A stretch of DNA of 64,000 nucleotides, taken from NCBI RefSeq assembly GCF_037055355.1, contig NZ_CP146350.1, positions 4,115,001 through 4,179,000 of the forward strand. The letters run 5' to 3'. A program made the position numbers and the translations under genes. A model generated the notes under the pieces. It had not been told where the DNA came from. It worked only from the letters and a program-made list of their open reading frames with translations, and did not search any database. Positions within the stretch are counted from its first letter, which is position 1, and the number at the start of each line of letters is the position of its first letter. Positions 1 through 8,304 of this stretch are shown one piece after another. This DNA is from Streptomyces sp. DG1A-41 (GTDB lineage Bacteria; Actinomycetota; Actinomycetes; Streptomycetales; Streptomycetaceae).

Positions 1-1118
1 AGGTCCTTGTAGGTCTTCTCCCCGTGGTCGTACAGCTCGTCGAAGGTCTCCTGCGCCGTCTCGCCGCCGTGGTCCTCCTCCCACAGCCACTCCGCGTACG
101 TCGCGAAGCCCTCGTTGAGCCACATGTCCCGCCAGCTCTCCGGCGTCACGGAGTCGCCGTACCACTGGTGGGCGAGCTCGTGGACGAGGAGGGTGATGTC
201 GGGGGCGCCGGGGAAGACGGGGCGGCTCTGGGTCTCCAGGGCGTAGCCGATGTCGGCCGCGCGGTCGACGATCGCGCCGGTGGAGGAGAAGGGATACGGG
301 CCGAATCGCCGCTCCGCCCAGCGCAGGACCTCGGGGATGCGCGCGAGCACCGCGCGGCTCCCCTCCTTCTCCGCCGGGTCGACGGCCGTGTACACGGGCA
401 GGCCGTCCCGGGTGGTGGAGCGGCTGATGTCGAAGTCGCCGATCGCGAGTGTGGCGAGGTAGCTCGCCATCGGCTCGGCGGTGCGCCAGGTGGAGGTCGT
501 CCGGCCGCGCGTGGTCGTCTCGCCGCGCAACTCCCCGTTGGACACGGCCCGCAGCCCCCGGGGCACGGTCACCGTGAGGTCGTACGCCGCCTTGTCGGAG
601 GGATGGTGGTTGCCGGGGAACCACGTCATCGACCCCGCCGGCTCGCCGAGCGCGAGCGCCCCGTCCGTCGTGCGCAGCCAGCCCTCCCGGGAGCCGTCCG
701 GGTCGGTGACGGTCTCGGGCGCACCTGAGTAGCGGACCGTCACGCGGAACGTCTCGTCCCGGTCGAGGTCCTCGCGCGGCCGGACGGTGAGCTCCTGCCC
801 GGCACGGTTCCAGCGGGCGGTCTCGCCGTCGACGGTGACCTTCCCGACCTCCAGGCCGAGCAGGTCGAGGTTGAAGGCGGAGAGGGGCTTGGTGGCCCGG
901 GCGGTGAGGGTGGCCGTGCCGGTGAGGTGGTGTGCGTCCGGGGCGTAGTCGAGGCGCAGGCCGTAGTGGGTGACGTCGTAGCCGCCGTTGCCGGCCTTCG
1001 GGAAGTACGGGTCGCGTACGCCGGAGCCGCCCGGGGTGCCGTGGACTCCGCCGCCGCACGCGGTGACGACGAGAGCGCAGACGAGCAGGGCGGGGGCAAG
1101 AGGTACAGATCGGGCCAC
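1..1118 (-). CDS. M1 family metallopeptidase, lipoprotein-like (3' end outside window)
   Basis: Zinc aminopeptidase of the M1 (gluzincin) type, likely tethered outside the membrane. The reading frame opens at GTG 1118 with a short basic start, a hydrophobic stretch and the lipobox-like VVTACGG, then runs open to the window edge. The zinc motif HELAHQW is read at about 168-182, followed by the downstream glutamate in WLNEGFATYAEW (about 95-125). The N-terminal beta-domain typical of M1 enzymes precedes it. The C-terminal part lies off the window. It diverges from the next gene with only about 40 bases between starts. Family assignment is firm; substrate is unknown. Confidence 0.88.
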   Translation of the reverse strand, partial: MARSVPLAPALLVCALVVTACGGGVHGTPGGSGVRDPYFPKAGNGGYDVTHYGLRLDYAPDAHHLTGTATLTARATKPLSAFNLDLLGLEVGKVTVDGETARWNRAGQELTVRPREDLDRDETFRVTVRYSGAPETVTDPDGSREGWLRTTDGALALGEPAGSMTWFPGNHHPSDKAAYDLTVTVPRGLRAVSNGELRGETTTRGRTTSTWRTAEPMASYLATLAIGDFDISRSTTRDGLPVYTAVDPAEKEGSRAVLARIPEVLRWAERRFGPYPFSSTGAIVDRAADIGYALETQSRPVFPGAPDITLLVHELAHQWYGDSVTPESWRDMWLNEGFATYAEWLWEEDHGGETAQETFDELYDHGEKTYKD

Positions 1119-1155
1119 GGTCGCGATCCTAGGGGCGCGTGACACCATCACATCC

Positions 1156-1656
1156 GTGCTCGACATCGGCTACGCCCTCTCCAACCGCTTTCCCGACCCG
1201 CCGCAGACCGACTACCGCCGTGCGGACGTCCATGCCCTGCGGCACGACCTGTTCTGCGGTGACGTCTACCTGGCGGACACCGAGCAGGACCGGGAGCTGT
1301 CCACAGCCTGGGGATGGGTGCCGGTGCTCGACTTCGCGTGGGCGCTGTGCGACATCGTGGAGCGGATCGACCGGGACCCGGCGGGTTCCCGGGCGTCCCG
1401 GCCGCAGCGGGCGGAGCTGGACTTCACCGAGTCGACCGACCGGATGCTCTTCGAACGCCGCTTCGGGTGGGTGGACATCGAGGCCGACTGGATGCCGGCA
1501 AAGGAGGCTCCCCTGACCTTCTCCCACACCGAACTGCGCCGCGAGGCCCGCGACTTCCTGCACGACCTCCTGGCCGACCTCACCGACCTGCACGAGGACC
1601 TCGCCGAGAACCCGGCGATCTGGACGCTCCAGGCCCGCTTTCCCAGGGTCTGCTGA
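1156..1656 (+). CDS. conserved hypothetical protein, about 166 aa
   Basis: Cytosolic-looking acidic protein with no signal peptide or membrane segment. The frame is open further upstream, but that part lies antisense to the peptidase, so GTG 1156 is preferred; no good ribosome site is visible and the start is uncertain. The sequence is rich in Asp, Glu, Arg and Trp (for example AWGWVPVLDFAWAL) and ends in a helical C-terminus. I do not recognise the family. It may share a control region with the divergent peptidase. Confidence 0.6.
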   Translation: MLDIGYALSNRFPDPPQTDYRRADVHALRHDLFCGDVYLADTEQDRELSTAWGWVPVLDFAWALCDIVERIDRDPAGSRASRPQRAELDFTESTDRMLFERRFGWVDIEADWMPAKEAPLTFSHTELRREARDFLHDLLADLTDLHEDLAENPAIWTLQARFPRVC

Positions 1657-1721
1657 GGGCGCCGGCGACCGCGGTGACACCATCGCCCGTGATCAGTACC
1701 TGACACGGGGAGGGCGGGAGC

Positions 1722-2375
1722 GTGACGCAGGGGCGTGTGACCTACGGGCTGAACTACAAGGTGCACCCACCGGCCGTCGTCGGCGACGGACCGGGGCAGG
1801 GCACCTCCGTCCGGCTGTGCCGTGACCCCGGCAGTCCCGCTGCTGACCGGCTCCGCTCGCTGCGGGCCTTCGATCTGCGCGCCGAGGACGGGTCGCCGGT
1901 CGCCCGCGTGGTCACGGAACAGGCCCTGGGTTCCCGGCTGAGCGGGCGCCCGGCGGTGTACCACGTGCTGGATCCCTACGGTGCGCCGCTCGGGCGGATC
2001 ACTCTGCGGCGCCGCCGCGCCTTCCGCTGGGGCCGCAAGCGCTGGACCGTCGAGCCGGTCGCCGGCCCCGCCCTCCAGGGGTACCAGGGCCGTCTGGTGT
2101 GGTGGGCGCTGTGGTGGCCCCTGGGGCTGCCCGTCTGTCTGCTGCTCCTGGTCTGGGTCCTCCTGGCGGAGGCCGATGACGGTTTCCGGCCGCCACGACG
2201 CATCATCTGGCGCGACGCCTCGCGCCGCGCCCATCTCGTCTTCCGCGCGGTGGCCGAGGACTACCGACTGCTGCGCCACGACGTGGACCCGCGGCTGATC
2301 AACGCCCTCATCGCACTGCACCAGTCCTACGACTGTCCGGAAGAGGCGGGAGCCGGGGGCTGGTACGGGAGTTGA
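1722..2375 (+). CDS. hypothetical protein with one or two membrane segments
   Basis: A 217-residue protein starting at GTG 1722 behind a purine-rich GGGGAGGGCGGG site. The first 120 residues look soluble and beta-rich. A strongly hydrophobic stretch (WWALWWPLGLPVCLLLLVWVLL, about residues 127-148) predicts membrane insertion, followed by a basic cytosolic tail. No catalytic motif is seen. It follows the preceding hypothetical gene by 65 bases on the same strand and converges on the pentapeptide-repeat gene. Confidence 0.65.
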   Translation: MTQGRVTYGLNYKVHPPAVVGDGPGQGTSVRLCRDPGSPAADRLRSLRAFDLRAEDGSPVARVVTEQALGSRLSGRPAVYHVLDPYGAPLGRITLRRRRAFRWGRKRWTVEPVAGPALQGYQGRLVWWALWWPLGLPVCLLLLVWVLLAEADDGFRPPRRIIWRDASRRAHLVFRAVAEDYRLLRHDVDPRLINALIALHQSYDCPEEAGAGGWYGS

Positions 2376-2383
2376 GCGGGTGA

Positions 2384-3076
2384 TCAGTCCTCCACCCTGA
2401 TCCCCCACTGCATGGCCAGCACCGGTGCCAGGTCCAGCAGCTGGCTCGTACTGATCACCGCTCCGGCCAGCCGGTCCAGCCCCCGGCTGATCTCCAGGGA
2501 CGCGGCCCCGCGCAGGTCGACGTCCTTGAGGGTCGCCGCGTGGAGGTCGGCGCCCTTCAGCGCGCAGTCCACGAACTCCACGCGCTCCAGGCGGGCACCC
2601 CCGAAGTCCGGCTCGACGAGGACGCAGCCCTCGAAGACGACGTCTCTGAGCCGGGCCATGCGCAGATTCAGATAGTCGATCTTGCCGCCGCGGATCAGCA
2701 CCCGCTCCAGCACCGCCGCGTGCATCTGCGTCCCGCCGAGGCGGGCGTCGATCAGCTCGACGTCGCGCAGCGTCGCCTCGGCGAGGTTGGTGCCGACGCC
2801 CCGCACCTCCGTGAGGGACGAGTCCAGGACGGAGGCGTGCCGCAGCCGGACCTCGTCCAGCGCGCACTCCGTCAGGGCGCAGTCCATGAAGCGGGCCCCC
2901 GACCCGTCCTGCCCCGCGAAATCCGCCTCCCGGAACTCCAGCCCGTCGTAGTCCCCGTCCGGCTCCAGCTCGCCGCCCGTGAACGGCTCCAGCACCGGCA
3001 GCCGGACCTCCGCTCGCCGCGCGGCCTTCACCCGCGTACCGCCCGCACCCATACCGCCCGCCGCACTCCTCGCCAT
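2384..3076 (-). CDS. pentapeptide-repeat protein
   Basis: About 230 residues. From about residue 45 to 200 it shows the A(D/N)LxX rhythm of pentapeptide repeats (DFAGQDGSGARFMDCALTEC, then ATLRDVELIDARL), which fold as a right-handed quadrilateral beta-helix. Such proteins often mimic DNA or act as scaffolds; some protect gyrase, but nothing here shows that role. The frame could start earlier at GTG 3094; ATG 3076 is chosen because it begins the conserved-looking part. It is convergent with the membrane protein, whose stop is nine bases away. Confidence 0.8.
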   Translation of the reverse strand: MARSAAGGMGAGGTRVKAARRAEVRLPVLEPFTGGELEPDGDYDGLEFREADFAGQDGSGARFMDCALTECALDEVRLRHASVLDSSLTEVRGVGTNLAEATLRDVELIDARLGGTQMHAAVLERVLIRGGKIDYLNLRMARLRDVVFEGCVLVEPDFGGARLERVEFVDCALKGADLHAATLKDVDLRGAASLEISRGLDRLAGAVISTSQLLDLAPVLAMQWGIRVED

Positions 3077-3224
3077 GGGCCCATGCTGCACCACACCTCT
3101 GACAACAGCCCCTCACCTGCGAGGTGACGGACCGACGGCCAGGTCGCGGCCCCGGGCGTGCCGGCGGAGGTCTCCTTCGACAGCGCCCCGACGGCGGTGT
3201 CGTTGGCGCTCGGCCGGCGGGAGC

Positions 3225-3246
3225 TTGACCTCAAGCAAGCTTGAGG
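3225..3246 (+). promoter_or_regulatory. SoxR-type operator/promoter
   Basis: TTGACC (3225-3230) overlaps a near-perfect dyad, CCTCAAGC-AA-GCTTGAGG (3229-3246), 42 bases before the oxidoreductase start. This matches the known SoxR box (CCTCAAGTTAACTTGAGG in enterics) except for the centre. From memory, the S. coelicolor SoxR regulon includes the orthologous oxidoreductase SCO4266, induced by redox-active compounds. The dyad is seen directly; SoxR binding is inferred. Confidence 0.85.
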
Positions 3247-3287
3247 TTGAAGGCTGGGCTCAGACCACCACGACGCGAGGAGCCCCG

Positions 3288-4265
3288 ATGCACGCAATCC
3301 GCCTGCACGCCTTCGGCCCGGCCGAGAACCTCACCTACGAGCAGGTCGAGGACCCCCGCCCGGGCCCCGGCCAGGTCCGTGTCGCCGTACGGGCGGCGGG
3401 CGTCCACCTCCTGGACACCGCCCTGCGCGAGGGCGGACAGGGACCGGCGCCCGAGCCGACCCCGCTGCCCACCATCCCCGGCCGCGAGGTCGCCGGTGTC
3501 GTCGAGTCGCTGGGCGAGGGCGTCGCGGACCTGTGGCTCGGCAAGCGGGTCGTCGCCCACCTCGGCTTCGTCCCCGGCGGCTACGCCGAACTGGCCGTCA
3601 CCGAAGTCGAACGACTGCACGAGATCCCGCGGAACCTGGACTTCGCCGAGGCCGTCGCCATGATCGGCACGGGCCGTACGACGATGGGGATCCTCCAGTT
3701 CGCCGAGCTCGGCCCCGACTCGGTGGCCGTCGTCCCGGCCGCGGCCGGCGGCATCGGCACGCTCCTCGTGCAGTACGCCAAGAACGCCGGCGCCACCGTC
3801 GTCGGCCTCGCGGGCGGGCCGGAGAAGGTCGCCCGCGTACAGGCGGGCGGCGCCGATCTCGCCGTGGACTACAAGGACCCGGTCTGGCCCGCGAAGGTCC
3901 GGGCCCACCTCGGCGGCCGGGCCGCGACCGTGGTCTTCGACGGCGTCGGCGGCGACGTGGCCCGCGAGGCCGTCGCCCTCCTCGGCCCCGGCGGCAAGCA
4001 CGTCGTCTTCGGCTGGTCCGCCGAGGGCATCGACGACGGCGAGCCCTACCTCGTCGAGGGCGTCTCCGAGCAGGTCCTCGGACCCGTGATGCTCCAGAAG
4101 GCCGGCGGCCCCGACCCCGTACGCGCCCTCGAACTGCGCGCCCTGGCCGAGGCCGCCGCCGGCCTCACCCCGGCCGTACAACGCTTCCCCCTGCGCGAGG
4201 CCGCGGCCGCGCACCGCGCCCTGGAGACCCGGGGGACGATCGGAAAGGTCGTCCTGGAGCCGTGA
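3288..4265 (+). CDS. zinc-binding dehydrogenase / NADPH:quinone oxidoreductase (MDR family)
   Basis: A 325-residue medium-chain reductase acting on quinones or other redox-cycling compounds with NADPH. It has the GroES-like N-terminal domain (HAFGPAENLTYEQVEDPRPG), then a Rossmann domain with the nucleotide motif AAAGGIGTLLVQYAK at about residue 150. Structural zinc cysteines are absent, as in the quinone reductase (QOR) branch. ATG 3288 follows GAGGAG by six bases; the longer upstream frame is noncoding. The SoxR-type box directly upstream implies induction by redox stress or pigment antibiotics, fitting the S. coelicolor SoxR-regulon member SCO4266. Confidence 0.9.
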   Translation: MHAIRLHAFGPAENLTYEQVEDPRPGPGQVRVAVRAAGVHLLDTALREGGQGPAPEPTPLPTIPGREVAGVVESLGEGVADLWLGKRVVAHLGFVPGGYAELAVTEVERLHEIPRNLDFAEAVAMIGTGRTTMGILQFAELGPDSVAVVPAAAGGIGTLLVQYAKNAGATVVGLAGGPEKVARVQAGGADLAVDYKDPVWPAKVRAHLGGRAATVVFDGVGGDVAREAVALLGPGGKHVVFGWSAEGIDDGEPYLVEGVSEQVLGPVMLQKAGGPDPVRALELRALAEAAAGLTPAVQRFPLREAAAAHRALETRGTIGKVVLEP

Positions 4266-4298
4266 CCCCTCCGCTTCGCAGGCGTCGGCCGGGACGGC

Positions 4299-4921
4299 TC
4301 AGCGGGCGACCGCCTTCGTCGCCGCGCTGAACGCCGAGCCGTCCTTGTGCCCGGTGCGGTGCGCGATCACCTTCACGGAGAAACCGGCGGGCGCGGTCCC
4401 GGAGGTGGCGACCAGCTGGAGGGCCCCGGCGTTCGCGTGCGCGTCCGCCCCTGAATGCGGTGGGTGAGCGCGGCGCTCCGGGCACCCTTCGGCACCGGCA
4501 ACGTCAGGCAGTCGTACTGCCCGACCGTGCTCAGCTTCCCCTTGCACCGGCCGATCTTCATCGCGACACACCCGGCGTCGGAGGCGCGGTCGAACACCAC
4601 CAGCCGGTCGCGGGACGGGGAGAAGACCTTGGTGCCGAGCACCGCCGTGCAGGTGCCCGCCTCGCGGATCCGGCACGGGTCGGTGCCGGACTCGCACACG
4701 GCCCGGCCGCCGGCGTCGTACACCCGGACCGCCCCGGCCGACCGGTCCTCGTCCACGTAGGGCACGGTGTACGGCCCGGCCTTCACGGCGGAGAAGGTGT
4801 ACCAGGCGTCCGTGCCGAAGTCCCGCTCCGCGCGGGAGACACTCGACAGCACCCGGCAAGGGCCGCCGGGCAGGACGCAAATCCCCCCTGGATCAGTGGC
4901 GTTGGCGAGATGCTCGCACAC
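4299..4921 (-). pseudogene. frameshifted remnant of a secreted repeat-type protein
   Basis: Two leftward frames read as one protein. One (4373-4921) carries a Cys-containing domain (PYTVPYVDED, YDAGGRAVC, CVAMKIGRCKG) down to LTHRIQG. The continuation, ADAHANAGALQLVATSGTAP to KVIAHRTGHKDG, lies in a neighbouring frame (from about 4450 to 4299). A single indel near 4450 joins them. No signal peptide or plausible start is seen at the upstream end, so the 5' part also appears lost. The parent looks like an extracellular protein of unknown function. A sequencing error would explain the frameshift but not the missing start. Confidence 0.55.
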
Positions 4922-5039
4922 AGATACGACGCAGCACCCGCGACAAAGCCGAGACGCCGGGCCGGCCCGACCCCCGCCCGCCCCCGGCCCCGGCTCAATT
5001 CACATGACCCGCCCGCCCCACCCCACTACCGTGCCGAAA

Positions 5040-5927
5040 GTGATCGACATTCCCCGGGAACTGGCAGCATCACAAGAGAAGTACAACGGCGAGGCGGGCC
5101 GCGCCTTCATCGAGCAACTGCCGGACCTGACGGCCGGCTTCCTCGACCGCTGGGAACTGAAGCCCGACGGACCGCCCATGCACGGCGTGTCCGCCCTGGT
5201 CCTCCCGGTCCTGCGCGCCGACGGCAGCGCCGCGGTCCTCAAGCTCCAGATCCTCGACGAGGAGAGCGAGGGCGAACCGGTCGCGCTGCGCGTCTGGGAC
5301 GGCGACGGAGCGGTCCGTCTCCTCGTCCACGACGAGCCCACCGGCACGATGCTGCTGGAACGCCTCGACGAGACCCGCATGCTGTCCCGCGTCCCGGACC
5401 CCCACCAGGCCGTCGTCACCATCGCCGAACTCCTCGCCCACCTCACCTCCTTCCCCGCCCCGCCCGGCATGCGCCGCCTCGGCGACATCGCCCGGGCCAT
5501 GCTCGACCAGACCCCCTGGGCGCTCGACCGCATCCCCGACCCCGATGCCCGCCGCCTCGTCGCCGACTGCGCCGCCGCCGTACGCGAAGTCGTCGACGAA
5601 CCGGGCGACCGGCTCCTCCACTGGGACCTCCACGACGAGAACGTCCTCGCCTCCGACCGCGCCCCCTGGCTCGCCATCGACCCCAAGCCCCTCGCCGGCG
5701 ACCCCGGCTTCGAACTGTGGCCGGCCATCGACAACCGCTACGACCCCGACGACATCCTCTGGCGCTTCGACGCCATGACCGACGTCCTAGCCCTGGACCG
5801 CCCCCGCGCCCGCGCCTGGACCCTCGGCCGCCTCCTCCAGAACGCCCTGTGGGACATCGAGGACGGCCGCCCCCTGGACGACGACCAACTCGAGATCGCC
5901 CGCCGCCTGCGCGCCCACACCGCCTGA
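5040..5927 (+). CDS. aminoglycoside phosphotransferase family kinase (streptomycin 6-kinase-like)
   Basis: Small-molecule kinase of the APH(6)/streptomycin-kinase type, about 295 residues. The catalytic loop HWDLHDENVLA (HxDxxxxN) lies about two thirds along, followed by the metal-binding DPKPLAGDP in place of DFG, both typical of this branch. An N-terminal beta-lobe (AVLKLQ) gives the ATP-binding lysine. Start is ambiguous: ATG 5004, GTG 5031 and GTG 5040 are in frame and none has a ribosome site. TACCGT at 5027-5032 could be a -10 element giving a leaderless message from GTG 5040. The substrate is not known; most such Streptomyces genes do not give clinical resistance. Confidence 0.8.
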   Translation: MIDIPRELAASQEKYNGEAGRAFIEQLPDLTAGFLDRWELKPDGPPMHGVSALVLPVLRADGSAAVLKLQILDEESEGEPVALRVWDGDGAVRLLVHDEPTGTMLLERLDETRMLSRVPDPHQAVVTIAELLAHLTSFPAPPGMRRLGDIARAMLDQTPWALDRIPDPDARRLVADCAAAVREVVDEPGDRLLHWDLHDENVLASDRAPWLAIDPKPLAGDPGFELWPAIDNRYDPDDILWRFDAMTDVLALDRPRARAWTLGRLLQNALWDIEDGRPLDDDQLEIARRLRAHTA

Positions 5928-5930
5928 TCC

Positions 5931-6425
5931 ATGCCGCCGTTTCTCCCCGGCCTGGAGCTTTCCCACCGCTTCTGCACCGAGGCCGTACGCCCCCTCCTGG
6001 ACGAGGCCCTCCCCGGCGTCCCCCGCTCCGCCGCCCGCCCCGGCAGCGGCTTGGAGGTCCTCGGCTACGACACCCCGCGCTCGGCCGACCACGAGCGGGG
6101 CCCACGCCTCCAGCTCTTCCTGCGCCCGGAGGACGCCGAGGCCCGCGGCCCCGCCCGGTTCACATCCCAACTCGGCTTCGACCCGGCCCAGGGCGTCACC
6201 ACGGCGGACTGGCTGGCCACCCCACCCAACGCCTGGCCGAAACCACCGCGGACGCACTCTTCCACGACGGACTGGACCGGCTCGCCCCAGCCCGCACCCG
6301 TCCTGCGCCGGTACCCGCACCAGCTCTCGGACCCCTGGACCTCCGCTCTCTTCCCGACACCAGGGCGATCGACCAGCAGGTGGACAGCACCGATGCCCTC
6401 AGCGACGTCCGGAACGCAGAAAAGC
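5931..6425 (+). pseudogene. decayed DUF4037-type gene
   Basis: The start, MPPFLPGLELSHRF, and LEVLGYDTPRSADHERGPRLQLF are the N-terminal nucleotidyltransferase-like part of DUF4037 proteins. The middle is shortened: after RPEDAEARG the text jumps to RFTSQLGFDPAQGVTTADWLATP. The next pieces, TQRLAETTADALFHDGLDRL and then the C-terminal AIDQQVDSTDAL, lie in another frame. So there is at least one internal deletion and one frameshift near 6225. The apparent 175-residue frame ending at 6458 runs into the tRNA terminator and is not a real product. It sits three bases after the kinase gene. Confidence 0.65.
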
Positions 6426-6453
6426 CCAGGTCAGAGGCGATCTGACCTGGGCG
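6421..6453 (-). terminator. intrinsic terminator of the tRNA-Thr gene
   Basis: A perfect 12-bp stem (6425-6436 with 6442-6453, arm GCCCAGGTCAGA, 5-base loop) is followed on the minus strand by TTTT. It lies five bases past the tRNA 3' end. Confidence 0.88.
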
Positions 6454-6458
6454 GCTGA

Positions 6459-6532
6459 GCCCCCTGTCGGATTCGAACCGACGACCTACGCATTACAAGT
6501 GCGTTGCTCTGGCCAGCTGAGCTAAGGAGGCA
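6459..6532 (-). tRNA. tRNA-Thr (anticodon TGT)
   Basis: A 74-base cloverleaf on the minus strand: acceptor GCCTCCT pairs with AGGGGGC (one G-U pair), D-arm TAGCTCAGCTGG, anticodon stem ACGCA/TGCGT with loop CTTGTAA, and T-arm GTCGGTTCGAATCCGAC. The discriminator base is U; CCA is not encoded. It reads ACA codons, which are rare in this GC-rich genome. Confidence 0.96.
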
Positions 6533-6617
6533 CGCGCACTACGACGCCGTACGCGAGGCGGCACCACTGTACACAGAGCCCGTTACCCCGAGCCACGATG
6601 TTCCGGTCCGCCCGCTC

Positions 6618-7034
6618 TCACTCCACCTCGTACTCGAACCGGTACGCCACAGCCGCCTCCCCCTGCCGCGCGGTGAACCCGCCCTTCCCCCTCAACCCGG
6701 ACAGCTCCCCGTTCCCGGAGCCCTCCACCACCTCGAAGGCGCAGTGCACGGTTCCGTCCTCGTCGAACCACCCCCGTTCCTCGACGGCGAAGCTCCCCTC
6801 CCGCCCGTCGAGGCGGCCGGTGAGCAGTTCCATGCCGGCGAAGGAGCCGCTCTTCGGGGTGACGTAGACGATGGTGTACTCGCAGATCGTCCCGGCCGCC
6901 TCGATGCCGCCGTCGAAGGTGTTCCGGACGGAGGCGTGGGCGACCCGTGGGTTCGTGTCCTCGCTCGGGCCGATCACGCGTTCCTGCCAGTCGGCGAAGG
7001 TAAAGTGACCGGTGGTGGTGCGGGTGCCGGGCAT
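6618..7034 (-). CDS. DUF3224 domain-containing protein
   Basis: A 138-residue small beta-barrel-like protein of the DUF3224 (allene oxide cyclase-barrel-like) family, starting MPGTRTTTGHF. The conserved region TPKSGSFAGMELLTGRLDGREGSF is typical. The function of the family is not established. It is transcribed divergently from a WYL regulator with a strong palindrome between them, so it is likely the regulator's target. Confidence 0.82.
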   Translation of the reverse strand: MPGTRTTTGHFTFADWQERVIGPSEDTNPRVAHASVRNTFDGGIEAAGTICEYTIVYVTPKSGSFAGMELLTGRLDGREGSFAVEERGWFDEDGTVHCAFEVVEGSGNGELSGLRGKGGFTARQGEAAVAYRFEYEVE

Positions 7035-7097
7035 GGGCGGTCCTTTCGGTCAGGGGCCGGTAGGCCCGTGAAGGTGTCTGGGACCACCCTGATCCCG

Positions 7098-7122
7098 GTA
7101 CCTGACACCTTCTGTCAGGTAC
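7098..7122. promoter_or_regulatory. palindromic operator between DUF3224 gene and WYL regulator
   Basis: GTACCTGACA-N5-TGTCAGGTAC is a perfect 10-bp inverted repeat in the divergent gap. Its right arm supplies a possible -35 (TGTCAG, 7113-7118) for the regulator; 17 bases later CACAAT (7136-7141) could be the -10, giving a leaderless start at ATG 7150. The site is the likely autoregulatory operator. Confidence 0.72.
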
Positions 7123-7149
7123 GCCGCCGGACGCCGCACAATGGCCTCC

Positions 7150-8118
7150 ATGCGCGCCGACCGGCTCCTCTCCCTGCTCCTGCTGCTCCAGAACCGCGGA
7201 CGCATGACCGCTCCCGAGCTCGCCTCCGAGCTGGAGGTGTCGGTGCGGACGGTCTACCGGGACGTCGAGGCACTGGGCGCGGCGGGTGTGCCGGTGTGCG
7301 CGGACCGGGGGCCCGAGGGGGGCTACCGGCTGGTCGACGGGTACCGGACGCGGCTGACCGGCCTGACCGACGCCGAGGCCGGGTCGCTGTTCCTCGCCGG
7401 GATGCCCGGCCCCGCCCGAGACCTGGGGCTGGGGGCGGTGCTGGCCAGTGCCCAGCTGAAGGTGCAGGCCGCCCTGCCCGCGGAACTGGCCGGGCAGGCG
7501 CGGCGGGTCCAGGAGCGGTTCCACCTGGATGCGCCTGCCTGGTTCCGGGAGGCCGATCCGGTGCCGTGCCTGGAGGTGGTGGCAGCGGCCGTGTGGGAGC
7601 AGCGGGTGCTGCGGACGCACTACCGGCGGTGGCGCGGCGAGGTGCACCGGGAGGTGCGGCCGCTGGGGCTCGTCCTGAAGGGCGGCATCTGGTACCTGGT
7701 CGCCCTGTCGGAGGGGGCCGTACGGACGTACCGGGTGTCGCGCGTGCTGGCCGTGGAGGACACCGGGGAGACCTTCGACCGTCCGGCCGGCTTCGACCTG
7801 GCCGCCTATTGGGAGGAGTCGTCCCGGCGCATGGAGGCCGCTGTGCAGCAGGGTGTCGCGCGGGTGCGGCTCTCGCCGCGCGGGCAGCGGCTGCTGCCGA
7901 TGCAGTACGGGGCGGCGGGTGTACGGGCCCTGGAGGGCGCCGGCGCGCCGGACGGGGACGGCTGGGTGGAGGTGGAGCTGCCCGTGGAGGCGGAGGCCGT
8001 GGCGGTCGGTGATCTCCTCCGGCTCGGAGCGGAGGCGGAGGTGCTCGGGCCGCCCGGGCTGCGGCAGGCACTCGCCCGGGCGGTGGCGGTGCTGGCGGGC
8101 CGGTACGAGCAGGCATGA
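7150..8118 (+). CDS. HTH/WYL-domain transcriptional regulator
   Basis: About 322 residues. It has an N-terminal HTH_11 domain (MTAPELASELEVSVRTVYRDVEAL, about residues 18-41), the linker GPEGGYRLVDGYRTRLTGL, then a WYL ligand-sensing domain and C-terminal WCX extension. Such proteins usually regulate the neighbouring gene in response to a small molecule or nucleic acid. ATG 7141 is in frame; ATG 7150 begins the typical MRADRLLSL start and suits a leaderless message. The palindromic operator lies immediately upstream. The target is probably the DUF3224 gene and itself. Confidence 0.88.
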   Translation: MRADRLLSLLLLLQNRGRMTAPELASELEVSVRTVYRDVEALGAAGVPVCADRGPEGGYRLVDGYRTRLTGLTDAEAGSLFLAGMPGPARDLGLGAVLASAQLKVQAALPAELAGQARRVQERFHLDAPAWFREADPVPCLEVVAAAVWEQRVLRTHYRRWRGEVHREVRPLGLVLKGGIWYLVALSEGAVRTYRVSRVLAVEDTGETFDRPAGFDLAAYWEESSRRMEAAVQQGVARVRLSPRGQRLLPMQYGAAGVRALEGAGAPDGDGWVEVELPVEAEAVAVGDLLRLGAEAEVLGPPGLRQALARAVAVLAGRYEQA

Positions 8119-8304
8119 CCGCCGCTTCGAAAATTTCCGCGAAGTTCACAGTCCCAGAGGTACTGACAGACCGGGTGAACGCCAGGTACCGTCCTGAGCC
8201 AGTTCACACGCGTGGACTACACCACAACGGAACACCCGTCGTGGCACCGCCTTCCTACTCGGATCGTCCGGCACGTTCCTGCCGGTAGAAGGGGTTCAAT
8301 CATC

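Noticed and set aside
4460..6445. 661-residue rightward open frame
   Set aside because: Arg/Pro-rich shadow of the kinase gene in another frame; only its last 70 residues match the DUF4037 relic and are described there.
8119..8304. DasR or CebR operator upstream of msiK
   Set aside because: Only weak partial matches (CTTCG-N10-CGAAG near 8125); no convincing known site.
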